64,000 nucleotides of DNA, from NCBI GenBank assembly GCA_964490705.1, contig CAZBCG010000006.1, positions 113,151-177,150 of the forward strand, read 5' to 3'. The notes under the pieces were generated by a model. It worked only from the letters and a program-made list of their open reading frames with translations, was not told where the DNA came from and did no database searches. This DNA is from Fodinibius sp964490705 (GTDB lineage: Bacteria > Bacteroidota > Rhodothermia > Balneolales > Balneolaceae). Position 1 is the first letter of the stretch; every line of letters begins with the position of its first letter. Position numbers and translations under genes: made by a program. Shown here in pieces: positions 55,101 to 62,440 of this stretch.

Positions 55101-58100
55101 TCCAACTAATAATGGTATATCGAAATTAAGTAAGCTTGCACTAGATACCGCCACAGCCCCGTCATCTTGACCGGGAATTTCTTGAAATAATTTGCCAAGC
55201 CATTCTTTAGGATTTCTTGATCCAGCAAGTACTAATGTTTTTTCAGGCAGTGCATTCACCTCGGTTTCCTGATTGGAATTTAGTTCTAATAGAAATTTGC
55301 TGCCCGGGGTCATCTGGGTATACGCTGGTGCCCCTTCATCTTTACTCCCAGTAATTTTTTCAATAGCACCACATCCTGAAATTCTACCTCCAATGCAACG
55401 AAAAGCACCGTAACTACCATTATTAGGTGTCCCCATCATCAGAAATTTACCCACATTTTTGTTGTTGCTATAACTATATTTCGTGTCATAATCGAACTTG
55501 TCATAACCCTCATCAGTTATTCCTATTTTCATGCCCTGCAAGTAGTGACGAGCAACCAGCCCTCCCATGCTGTGTGCAATCAGATCAATCTTGGTATTCT
55601 CTCCATATTCAAAGTTTTTCTGCAATTTTAGCAGGGCTCTTCCCAAAAGTGGGCCGCTTTGGGTAATATCCTGGTTTTCGGGGTAGTAAAACTTCCATGA
55701 ATCATGGCCTGCTTTTTTTAGGCTACGATCAATAGCTCGAACCGAATCAATACTACCTCCCCAATATGGATATTTGCCGCTTACACCGTGAACTAATAGT
55801 GCTGGATCAGCTTTCTGAGTATTGACACTATCTACACTGCCTTTGGGTGGGACAAGCATAGATACAGGGTGGTCACCATTTTGATAATAGTCCCATTCAC
55901 TATATCTCTGCCGATCTAGATCAGGTTGAAGCTTCTCGTCATCATGAACGTAAACTATTGCATCTACTCCATGACCTTTGTCAAAATCAGTTTCTGTATA
56001 TGTAAATGGGAGATACCCTTTCCTAGTGTTATTCGAATCGTAAATAACAATTTGATTATACTCATTTGTATCAGAACCAAAATCTGAATCTATTTGTTGA
56101 GAAGTCTTAGTAATAAAAATCTCAGTAAAATCTTTCTGAGCTGTATTTACTGTTCTTTTACCGACAGTTTGCATTTCGAAGAGGCTAGTACCAGAACTAT
56201 CACTTAACTTTGCATCTGCAATATTAAGACGGGAAGGTGCCACAATTTTAATTGTAATAGAAGGATCCTCTAGGTCCGGCCAGTCGGCAAACTGCTCTTG
56301 TTGCTGTTGCTGCTGTACTCGGATGGGATTATCAGAGGTACCCTCGGTGCTGCGCACGTTAAAATCGTCGTACGCTTCAATAAAATATTCTACACCATTG
56401 CTGGTGACAACCTTGCCAGGAATGTCAGCCTCATAAGTATCACCACTCTGGTGTTGCAGATTCACGGTTGTATAGAAGAGTTCGCTCACTTGGCGATATT
56501 TGACCACTGCTGAATCCACTCTATTCGTATTATCGGTAATAGATGCACTTATGCTGATCGGGTTACCCGTCGACAAACTCTGGACAGGAGTGTGAGAAAT
56601 AACAGGGGGATTATTTGGCAACACTGCTATTTGGAATGGGTTATCACTAGCATTAGTGGAGGGTAGTGAAGCAGTAACTTGACCGTCGCTTGCAGTGATA
56701 TAATAATCAAAGCCGTGAGGATTCACCGAATCAGCGGGTATTTCGGCCTCGTAGGTACTATCACGTACATTGGTTAAATTTTTCGAGGCATACTGTTTAC
56801 TGGAGGTCGTTTTAAAAAATACCTGCGCACCCTGCAGGTTTGGGGCTGCTTGATCGGTGATATAGGCACTAATAGTAAAAGTTGTGCTTTCTGCAAATGA
56901 AGTGTCATCAAGTGCAATAGTTTCCGGTGTACGAGTTATTTGAGGATGTCCGCCCGCAAAATAATTGGCAGTATCGGTGGCCGTATTCCCATCGTATTCC
57001 ACTTCAACCTGTACTTCGCGTTCGGTCCCATCCTGAACATCGTTGCTTGTACGATAATTTAGGACATAGGTGTTTGCTGCCACCGTACCAATTTCATCTA
57101 ATATCGAATCGAAAGGATTCGTAATATCATAAACCTGCCCCCCGGTGGCTTCAGCTATTTCTCCATAATCTTGGTAGCTGTAGAAGTCTGATATTTCAAG
57201 CAGCGAAAAGTTTAAAATATCCTGATCAAGTAGGATATTTTTTGCTTCGGCTTTTGTATATGTACCCTCATTGTTATCGCCGGTTACTGTTTCATCGGTA
57301 ATCAGGATAAACACCTGTTGTGCACCAGGCCTGAAATTAAATCCTGATGTCGACTCATACAGTGCATCCCAGCCAGGTTCAAATCTACCATCTATCGTAT
57401 TTCTACTCCAGACATCATTCTTGAAATAGGAAGCATCAGAGGTCAGTGATCCATTGTCTGCCAAAATTGGATTTCCGCCATTTTGATCAGCTCCAAACCG
57501 GCACAACCCCAAGGCATAGTTAACACCAGAGTTTTCCAGGCTATCCACGAATGAAATCATATTATTCCGGACGGCATTTTGTTCATCATCCATGCTCCCA
57601 CTGTTATCCATCAGGAATATGATATCGACGCCGCGTACATTTCCACTCTCCTCTGGTGGGGTGACTTCAAAATTATCGGTTTGGGGCACTCCGTCTTCTA
57701 AAATCGTAAAGTTGGACTTGTCCAAAGAGGAAATACCAGTCCCAGAGGTATCTACCACTACATTAGAAATAATGTTGGGAAAGTTTTGAGGATCTACATC
57801 GTTTATCTGAGTCGTAAGCACCTGCGCTTTACTTTGAACTCTTCTAAGCAGGGACCTTTGTTGTTTTTGTCTAATTTGCAGATCAGAATCAGCTTTGATC
57901 AACTGTACTTGCTCCAGTTGCCAACCTGCGTACGATATATTTTCATCCGACTCGAGCCGGAAAACGATTTGTACCTGCTTGCCAGAGTAAGCAGAAACAT
58001 CCACAATGTAATTGCGCCAATCGCTACGTCCAGACCGGCTGCTGAGAGACTTCCATGCAGAACTTCCTTTAAGTGAAATAAGAATGTCACCACTGTCGTA

Positions 58101-58502
58101 TCCACTTTCGATGCGAAATTTTTCCCGAATTTGCAGCAGAAGCCGGTCGTTTTCAGAAATTTCGGGTAGCTTTATTGAAGGAGTGACAAGTTGAGAATCA
58201 CCAGTGTTGAGATACTCACCCGATGGATTTGTCACGGCTTTACTCGATGAAGAGAGACTCCAGCTGCCCGTAGTCTCCCAACGTCTGGAACCTTCAAAAT
58301 GATCTTCAAAAAGAATTGACAATTTGCTTGAATCTGATACATCTGATGGCTCAATAAATTTATACTGGGAATTGGGGGCTTGATTTAACTGCCCTTTGGG
58401 TATTGCCACCTGATCTGCATTTTGCGCATGAACTTCTCCCCCCAAAAGCATTAGAAGCAAGATCATTCCAGCTAATATCGTGGATCTCAGATAGCAAATC
58501 AT
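52188..58502 (-). CDS. Giant secreted VWA/lipase/FN3 protein with T9SS sorting domain
   Basis: 2104 residues. Signal peptide to ~26 (GGEVHAQ). In order: a MAM/jelly-roll-like domain (~60-205), a von Willebrand A domain (~290-480) with MIDAS motif DNSGSM, two Ig-like segments (~515-730), a Gln run (~730), an alpha/beta hydrolase (~895-1180) with LLVHGVSGK and nucleophile elbow IAHSMGGLVARHYL, further beta domains, at least two fibronectin type III units (~1560-1760), and a C-terminal type A T9SS sorting domain (~2025-2104: NYPNPFNPTTTIRYEVS ... GIYYLRLKIGD). Exported and probably anchored by the type IX system. Role may be a surface lipase/adhesin; combination unusual. Confidence 0.82.
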   Translation of the reverse strand: MICYLRSTILAGMILLLMLLGGEVHAQNADQVAIPKGQLNQAPNSQYKFIEPSDVSDSSKLSILFEDHFEGSRRWETTGSWSLSSSSKAVTNPSGEYLNTGDSQLVTPSIKLPEISENDRLLLQIREKFRIESGYDSGDILISLKGSSAWKSLSSRSGRSDWRNYIVDVSAYSGKQVQIVFRLESDENISYAGWQLEQVQLIKADSDLQIRQKQQRSLLRRVQSKAQVLTTQINDVDPQNFPNIISNVVVDTSGTGISSLDKSNFTILEDGVPQTDNFEVTPPEESGNVRGVDIIFLMDNSGSMDDEQNAVRNNMISFVDSLENSGVNYALGLCRFGADQNGGNPILADNGSLTSDASYFKNDVWSRNTIDGRFEPGWDALYESTSGFNFRPGAQQVFILITDETVTGDNNEGTYTKAEAKNILLDQDILNFSLLEISDFYSYQDYGEIAEATGGQVYDITNPFDSILDEIGTVAANTYVLNYRTSNDVQDGTEREVQVEVEYDGNTATDTANYFAGGHPQITRTPETIALDDTSFAESTTFTISAYITDQAAPNLQGAQVFFKTTSSKQYASKNLTNVRDSTYEAEIPADSVNPHGFDYYITASDGQVTASLPSTNASDNPFQIAVLPNNPPVISHTPVQSLSTGNPISISASITDNTNRVDSAVVKYRQVSELFYTTVNLQHQSGDTYEADIPGKVVTSNGVEYFIEAYDDFNVRSTEGTSDNPIRVQQQQQQEQFADWPDLEDPSITIKIVAPSRLNIADAKLSDSSGTSLFEMQTVGKRTVNTAQKDFTEIFITKTSQQIDSDFGSDTNEYNQIVIYDSNNTRKGYLPFTYTETDFDKGHGVDAIVYVHDDEKLQPDLDRQRYSEWDYYQNGDHPVSMLVPPKGSVDSVNTQKADPALLVHGVSGKYPYWGGSIDSVRAIDRSLKKAGHDSWKFYYPENQDITQSGPLLGRALLKLQKNFEYGENTKIDLIAHSMGGLVARHYLQGMKIGITDEGYDKFDYDTKYSYSNNKNVGKFLMMGTPNNGSYGAFRCIGGRISGCGAIEKITGSKDEGAPAYTQMTPGSKFLLELNSNQETEVNALPEKTLVLAGSRNPKEWLGKLFQEIPGQDDGAVAVSSASLLNFDIPLLVGDFTHSSFFDQNNQFDPRLTTSTEKIITHFLQHGVKNIEQQSELINGFWEKPELGPDPSNVSFDGEEGMLVFKIKGANRRRFNISNQSNQCVTCDLKISQFVNAGEKIGVLKNSNPNENHHGYFAYAKSSNSLGLDIEEGKYSVFLEKNKFSDDPKTFGKVEDMPFTYMQTTMVKIRLAVEQLLVLNSTGNLPASSTGQTNTSSVAFANSQTKTQPTSSSNATEFYVDASTDSLSFWLTPKQTSGDIANHSMELVSPSGNTVDSTTAKNQTGLGFTQNVSAGYAIYYVEDPEPGNWTVSTNSEVDVDVNAPVMGAIKPKVSTLDSTFQKGDEVPVTFSVNKSNTYTSTNINTHLEVMPEDGNKTISLGSVNLSEQGQDTYEGSFNAPYAGSYSLVVDFASQVDGESVRRRSRLGTTVEGNNSTQPESPSTPEDLSGEYRNGQNEITLSWTHSSANSISEFQVYRDTIPDPTNKIATLSGNKNSFTDANISKNTTYYYRLTAVSANNIESEFSDQIKVELDLAAPQGLEVQNSDNGLQLSWSQNTTSSVAKFVIFAGSDMSQLAEQTTVSGSKTSYTIADTTNRFFGIKAEDEKGNRSVMAGPVSYIYKQQQISDRWKLIGNSIEEEVELGQEVTAYTFDYTYKEANTLSPATGSWVKARNGKTLDLQGPGLEADSLQLSQGWNLIGSLADTASVRDPNDILNATPIYLFDSEDRRYNDVKELYPSQGHWIYATDQGKVYVSIMDNSSSSAKQSAGQQKKEQKFDRITFSNSETSKELLYARKLNKQEEEAHYLPPKSPKPSLDVRTSAGYGIGQGKLTSLELTSNEYPVQVTIDSKNKGKFGYQLIIQDGENVTKLPLLVDQSQEITRNHGEISLKQVPKEELIAENDLAPNYPNPFNPTTTIRYEVSQTANVRMVVYNVLGRRVRTLIDQEKQPGAYTVRFDGSNLASGIYYLRLKIGDFTELQKMTLIK

Positions 58503-59409
58503 ATCAACTCCTGAAGATTAATTATCAGAAGAATGTTATGTATTCAATAATGTTACATTATACATCCTCACAATTTAGAAAGACTGCATAAGATAGTTTT
58601 CTCTTTGAGTTAACTATCTTATATAAACTGTAGCAATTATTTAAACTTTTGTAGGATATTAAGATAACGGACTCTAAATAGGATCATATCTGGGTTGGGC
58701 TCCCTAATTAATTCATAAGTGTATTTGCATCCCCGTATCTCCAAAGTATTTCCTTCTGAAGCAACTCTCCCTCCAAAACTTCATATAAAAAGCCAACAAT
58801 GCTTGTTCAACTTCTACTATAAAAATAAATATGGAGAATTTTAAATAGACAATTGAAATATAGCTTTATAAAACTATTTCTAGCTATTTATAAGGCTATC
58901 CTGCATTGAAATTTCTCCGCTATAATACGTTTTAAAGCCAGGTTTTAAATGCGTACCTCCTCCTAGTCTTACCAACTGTACTAGCCAGAAATATCTGGCA
59001 TAGGAAGGGACAAATACTCCTCTCTCTTAAATTCTACTCGAAAAACTAATTTCAAATCCTGATCTCCACCCTCTGTTACATATCGTCCTTTTTTTGAGTT
59101 TTAGATACGGTAACTTGTTAAGCTTTTCCCAAATTACAGTAATGAGATTAGTAGTTAAATAGTATATCTCCGATTTCATAAAAGAAGAATTTTACTAAAT
59201 ACAAATGCTAATCAAGGAACAATAGAATTAGGCTTATTTCGGTGTAGAATGTACACACAATATTTTTTCGTCTTACATTTACTAAAAAGGGGCAAAAAAG
59301 ATTTTGTTTGTGAGAGTTAGATTAATTTTAAAATTTTAAAAGCAGATAGTTATCGGTCAAAATCTGTACGCAGCAATATACCTATAAAGAATGCAAGAGT
59401 GAGAATATT
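58503..59409. other. 907-base AT-rich gap with a decayed reading frame
   Basis: No intact gene. Minus-strand fragments (58637-59179) look like remains of one or two genes. AAGATAGTT/AACTATCTT near 58587-58624 is a hairpin that may end or start transcription. The plus-strand end carries the unrecognised promoter of the RCC1 gene. Confidence 0.5.
58637..59179 (-). pseudogene. Decayed coding region, several frameshifts, unidentified
   Basis: Minus strand, in order: MKSEIYYLTTNLITVIWEKL... from ATG 59179; after a shift near 59090, GRYVTEGGDQDLKLVFRVEF; after another near 59030, GVFVPSYARYFWLVQLV...HLKPGFKTYYSGEIS to a stop at 58880; then, past ~80 bases, VEVEQALLAFYMKFWRE and, shifted, RVASEGNTLEIRGCKYTYEL...FRVRYLNILQKFK to a stop at 58637. 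Each piece reads like protein and all lie in the same order on one strand, but no family was recognised and chance is possible. Confidence 0.3.
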
Positions 59410-60324
59410 ATGACTCATTTCAAGTCGAGATATCTTCTGTTTGTAGTCCCTTTTCTGATTGGAGCCTTTGTTATCTCCTGCAGTAACAGTACCGGAAGCG
59501 ATACCGAACCTACCGAAGAAGTTACGGCTTGGGGATATAGTGAAGATGGCCAAACAGAGGTACCGGAGACATTAACCAATGTACAAGATATTGCTGCCGG
59601 TGCTGGCCATAGTTTAGCTTTAAAAGAAGATGGAACTATTGTTGGCTGGGGTGAAAATGATGATGGTGAAACGGATGCGCCCGACGGATTGGATAATGTT
59701 GAGGCAATAGCAGCAGGTGGCAACCACAACGTAGCGCTAAAAGCGGATGGCACGGTCGAGGTCTGGGGTACAAGAACGGATGTCCCTGAGGGACTAGATA
59801 ATGTTATAGCTGTTTCAGGAGGAGACGCATATAGCTTAGCTCTCCGCGAGGATGGTACGGTTGAGGCATGGGGTAGTGATGAGTATGGAGTTGTATCTAC
59901 AGTCCCAGATGGTTTGAATAATGTAAAAGCGATTTCTGCGGGCGCCGACCATAGTTTAGCCTTAAAAGAAGATGGTACCGTAGTAGCATGGGGTAGTAAT
60001 GAATCTGGGGAGAGTTCTGTCCCCGAAGGTTTGGATAACGTCGTAGGAATAGCTGCAGGTTATGGTCATAGTATAGCGGTCCATGCAGATGGTACGGTAA
60101 CCGGTTGGGGAAATAATAGTTTTGGTCAGACAGAAATTCCAGATGGACTAGATAATGTAACTGATGTGTTTGCCGGCGATTATCACAGTTTAGCTCTAAA
60201 AGAAGATGGGACAGCAGTGGCTTGGGGTAACAATGAAAGTGGTCAAACCGATGTGCCTGATGGTTTGGATAATATAACCAAGATAGCAGCAGGCTATTAT
60301 CACAATGTTGCGTTAACCGAATAA
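59410..60324 (+). CDS. RCC1-repeat lipoprotein
   Basis: 304 residues. Lipobox GAFVISCSNS (Cys ~25). From ~35 to the end are seven repeats of about 37 residues: 'G....vp.gLdnV..iaAG..HslAlkeDGtvvaWG.n..Gq..', i.e. RCC1 blades that close into a propeller. Shorter blades than eukaryotic RCC1. Likely surface or periplasmic and protein-binding; no catalytic motif. Codon use is richer in A/T than the core genes, as for the rest of this accessory region. Confidence 0.85.
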   Translation: MTHFKSRYLLFVVPFLIGAFVISCSNSTGSDTEPTEEVTAWGYSEDGQTEVPETLTNVQDIAAGAGHSLALKEDGTIVGWGENDDGETDAPDGLDNVEAIAAGGNHNVALKADGTVEVWGTRTDVPEGLDNVIAVSGGDAYSLALREDGTVEAWGSDEYGVVSTVPDGLNNVKAISAGADHSLALKEDGTVVAWGSNESGESSVPEGLDNVVGIAAGYGHSIAVHADGTVTGWGNNSFGQTEIPDGLDNVTDVFAGDYHSLALKEDGTAVAWGNNESGQTDVPDGLDNITKIAAGYYHNVALTE

Positions 60325-60681
60325 CATTCTACGGGTAAGTGAAGTAGTAATACTATCCCTGGCAATTCAGCCCAAATGTTAGATAATTAGACTCTTACAG
60401 CGGATAAACTACAAAAATCATCGCTACAACGGTATATAGGCTACTTTCGGCAAATTTCCATTCTAAGGAACAATCCTCCTCCACTTAATACTAAAATAAA
60501 TTTCCAATTTTATGATAAAATCATCAAAAACAAATGTAGTCAAGAGCTCTTAATTATTATCATTTAATTATCGAGGATAATTAAATGATAGGGCCGGAAA
60601 AATAAATGAATTAGGAAATCACTTTTTAAATTTGGCATCTAAGCGGCTATCTCTTCAATAGGAATAACTAACTTTTACTAT
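60325..60681. other. Intergenic stretch with a 15-bp perfect hairpin
   Basis: No gene seen. The only structure is the inverted repeat at 60558-60590. The rest is AT-rich and unassigned. Confidence 0.5.
60558..60590. repeat. 15-bp perfect inverted repeat, 3-base loop
   Basis: TATCATTTAATTATC, GAG, GATAATTAAATGATA. It lacks a U-tract (GGGCCGG follows), so terminator function is doubtful; a protein-binding palindrome or an element end is possible. Confidence 0.6.
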
Positions 60682-60870
60682 TTATAATTGCCGTCTACCA
60701 AAATCTGTGATTTTATACTTTTGATCAGGATGCCGTGGCGTATCCGGAATGGTATAGGCTATTAAATCCTCATCCATCAGACCATCAATAATTCTTCGGA
60801 AATATCCCGTTCGTTTTTCCATATTCAATCCATCAAGCACTTCACCTCGTGAGCTTGGCCCTTTTTTCAG
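60682..60870 (-). pseudogene. C-terminal winged-helix remnant (Fic/AlbA_2-type regulator)
   Basis: On the minus strand the frame KKGPSSRGEVLDGLNMEKRT continues as GYFRRIIDGLMDEDLIAYTI and ends QKYKITDFGRRQL at a stop at 60682-60684. The 'LIAYTIPDTPRHPDQKYKIT' pattern is the winged-helix tail of Fic-domain or ATP-binding AlbA_2-type proteins. There is no start: an in-frame TAA lies just upstream at about 60869, where the HigA sequence begins on the other strand. Truncated gene. Confidence 0.6.
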
Positions 60871-61250
60871 GATCCTTTATATCCCCCATCCATCCCGGTG
60901 AGATTCTTAAAGAAGAATTTTTGGATCCGATCGGCATATCACAACGCGCATTTGCCAGAACAATTGATGTCCCGGCCAACCGGGTCAATCAAATTGTGAA
61001 CGGCAAACGAGGAATCAGCGGCGACACAGCGATCCGTTTGGGATTGGCCCTGGGGACCAGCCCCGGGATGTGGCTCCGGTTGCAATCTCCGTACGAGTTG
61101 GAAAAAGCCCAGGGCGAAAGCGATCCGGATCTGGATAAAAAAAATAACACCGGTTACGACCTAAAGGACTCTATGAAAAATCGGTACAGGTTCGGTTGTC
61201 ATTTTTATAATTACAATATCTTTGCTTGGTTGCTTCTGGAAACCTGGTAG
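60849..61250 (+). CDS. HigA-family antitoxin, orphan, altered ends
   Basis: 133 residues from GTG 60849. PIHPGEILKEEFLDPIGISQ ... RVNQIVNGKRGISGDTAIRL ... LGTSPGMWLRLQSPYELE (~14-90) is the XRE-type HigA fold. The first 13 residues come from DNA that on the other strand encodes the winged-helix remnant, and the last ~40 residues (from KKNNTGY) do not look like HigA, so both ends are probably altered. No HigB toxin gene is adjacent. May be a DNA-binding relic or still active. Confidence 0.65.
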   Translation: MSLALFSGSFISPIHPGEILKEEFLDPIGISQRAFARTIDVPANRVNQIVNGKRGISGDTAIRLGLALGTSPGMWLRLQSPYELEKAQGESDPDLDKKNNTGYDLKDSMKNRYRFGCHFYNYNIFAWLLLETW

Positions 61251-61310
61251 ATATACGATTGTTCTTTTATTACGTTATATTTACAGAAATGCTAATTGGA
61301 GAAATTTGTT

Positions 61311-61544
61311 ATGGGCGCTGCAACAACAAATAAAAAAGAATTGATCGACTGGATTGAACAGCTTGAAGATCAGGCTATGTTACAAAATTTGAAGATGCTT
61401 AAGGAAGATTCAGAAGGCAAAGACTGGTGGGATGACATTTCCGATGCTGAAAAAGCGGGGATTGATAGAGGACTGGCTGATTCTAAAGCTGGCCGAACAA
61501 CGCCCCACCAAGAGGTACGTAAAAGCTATGAAGAATGGCTGTAA
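61311..61544 (+). CDS. Antitoxin of a ParE/RelE-type toxin-antitoxin pair
   Basis: 77 residues from ATG 61311 (an in-frame TTG at 61296 is less likely; GGAGAAA precedes ATG). MGAATTNKKELIDWIEQLED then helical ISDAEKAGIDRGLADSKAGR and HQEVRKSYEEWL match short antitoxins that pair with ParE toxins. Overlaps the toxin gene by 10 bases. Confidence 0.78.
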   Translation: MGAATTNKKELIDWIEQLEDQAMLQNLKMLKEDSEGKDWWDDISDAEKAGIDRGLADSKAGRTTPHQEVRKSYEEWL

Positions 61545-61840
61545 ACAGCCATCCGGTTGTATGGTCAGATGAGGCGAAAAAGAATAAAGATGACATACAC
61601 CGGTACTTAGCAGAAGCCTGGTCAGACAAGGAAATCCGCCAATTTTATAGGATACTTGATCAGCGCATTTCGCTGATTGCCCGGAATCCCAAAATGTCTC
61701 CAAAAACTGAGAAACGCCAAGATGTTAGGAGGTCCGTCCTAACAAAGCAGATCAGCCTTTATTATAAATTTGACGGCCAGCAAATTGAAATATTGTTTCT
61801 TTTTGATAACCGTCAAGACCCCGATAATCGACCAACCTAA
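61535..61840 (+). CDS. ParE/RelE-family toxin
   Basis: 101 residues. The start VVWSDEAKKNKDDIHRYLAE, helical middle, and VLTKQISLYYKFDGQQIEILFLFDNRQDP (~70-98) fit the ParE/RelE fold. ParE members poison gyrase, RelE members cut mRNA; the sequence does not decide. The ATG overlaps the antitoxin end, so they are co-translated. Confidence 0.82.
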   Translation: MAVNSHPVVWSDEAKKNKDDIHRYLAEAWSDKEIRQFYRILDQRISLIARNPKMSPKTEKRQDVRRSVLTKQISLYYKFDGQQIEILFLFDNRQDPDNRPT

Positions 61841-61995
61841 CTTAAAACCCATCCCGGCCAAGGATGGCCTTTTATAGCCTATCAACAGTGATTAGAAAAG
61901 GAAGGAATTTAGGTCGGTAGCCCTTTATAGATAAAAAAACCGAGAGAAGAAGCCCTTTTTATTTATAAATGTGCATTTTAAGGCTCTTAGAGGCA

Positions 61996-62359
61996 CTATT
62001 CTCCTGAACTTCCTAATCCATTCCACTGTATTTTCACATCCACCTCTTTTTCATCGAAAAGCATCTGATCGTCAAATTCATAGAGCAGGATCCAGATAAT
62101 CTTTTCGGCATCATAGACCAGGTGAAAGTACCGATCATTCTCACAGTGGATCACAAAGTGGACCTGCAGGCGTTTCCCCTTGCGCTGGGGCATAGGACCG
62201 CCGGATTTCTTGAATCTTTAGCACTTCGTTGTTCTTGCGTTTCACGTACCGGGGCTCAATGCGCTTGTGTTCCCAGCCGCTTTGGGTGTGATTGGACTTT
62301 TCCTTGAAGCTGCGGAATACGGCATCCACATTTACTTTTTCTTTCAGAAGGGTCTGCAT
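61996..62359 (-). pseudogene. Unidentified small protein gene split by one base in a C4 run
   Basis: Minus strand. From ATG 62359 the frame reads MQTLLKEKVNVDAVFRSFKE ... IQEIRRSYAPAQG and would end soon. Deleting one base from the run 62176-62179 (CCCC on plus) joins it to KRLQVHFVIHCENDRYFHLV ... WNGLGSSGE, stop 61996, giving 120 residues. The total length, 364 bases, is 3n+1, as this predicts. No family recognised. It is divergent from the polymerase gene 79 bases away. Could be pseudogene, sequencing error or a slippery tract. Confidence 0.6.
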
Positions 62360-62360
62360 T

Positions 62361-62440
62361 TCATGGGATAATCCTTTATTTCATGTATCTTTTCATGTAA
62401 CTTAATCACAACCAAGGTGAAATAGCAATACCATTTCATG
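62361..62440. promoter_or_regulatory. Repeated TTTCATG words upstream of the polymerase gene
   Basis: TTTCATG occurs at ~62358, 62380, 62391 and 62432; the central pair forms TTTCATGTA-N3-TTTCATGTA with ~12-base period. Lies in the divergent promoter region. May be an operator for a repressor of the damage-tolerance polymerase. Confidence 0.4.

Noticed and set aside
56290..56330. Poly-glutamine run in the giant protein as a phase-variable tract
   Set aside because: The codons alternate (CAA/CAG mixture), so the run is not a simple slippery repeat.
62361..62440. CRISPR-like repeats (TTTCATG words)
   Set aside because: Words are only 7-9 bases with no regular spacers and no cas genes in the window.
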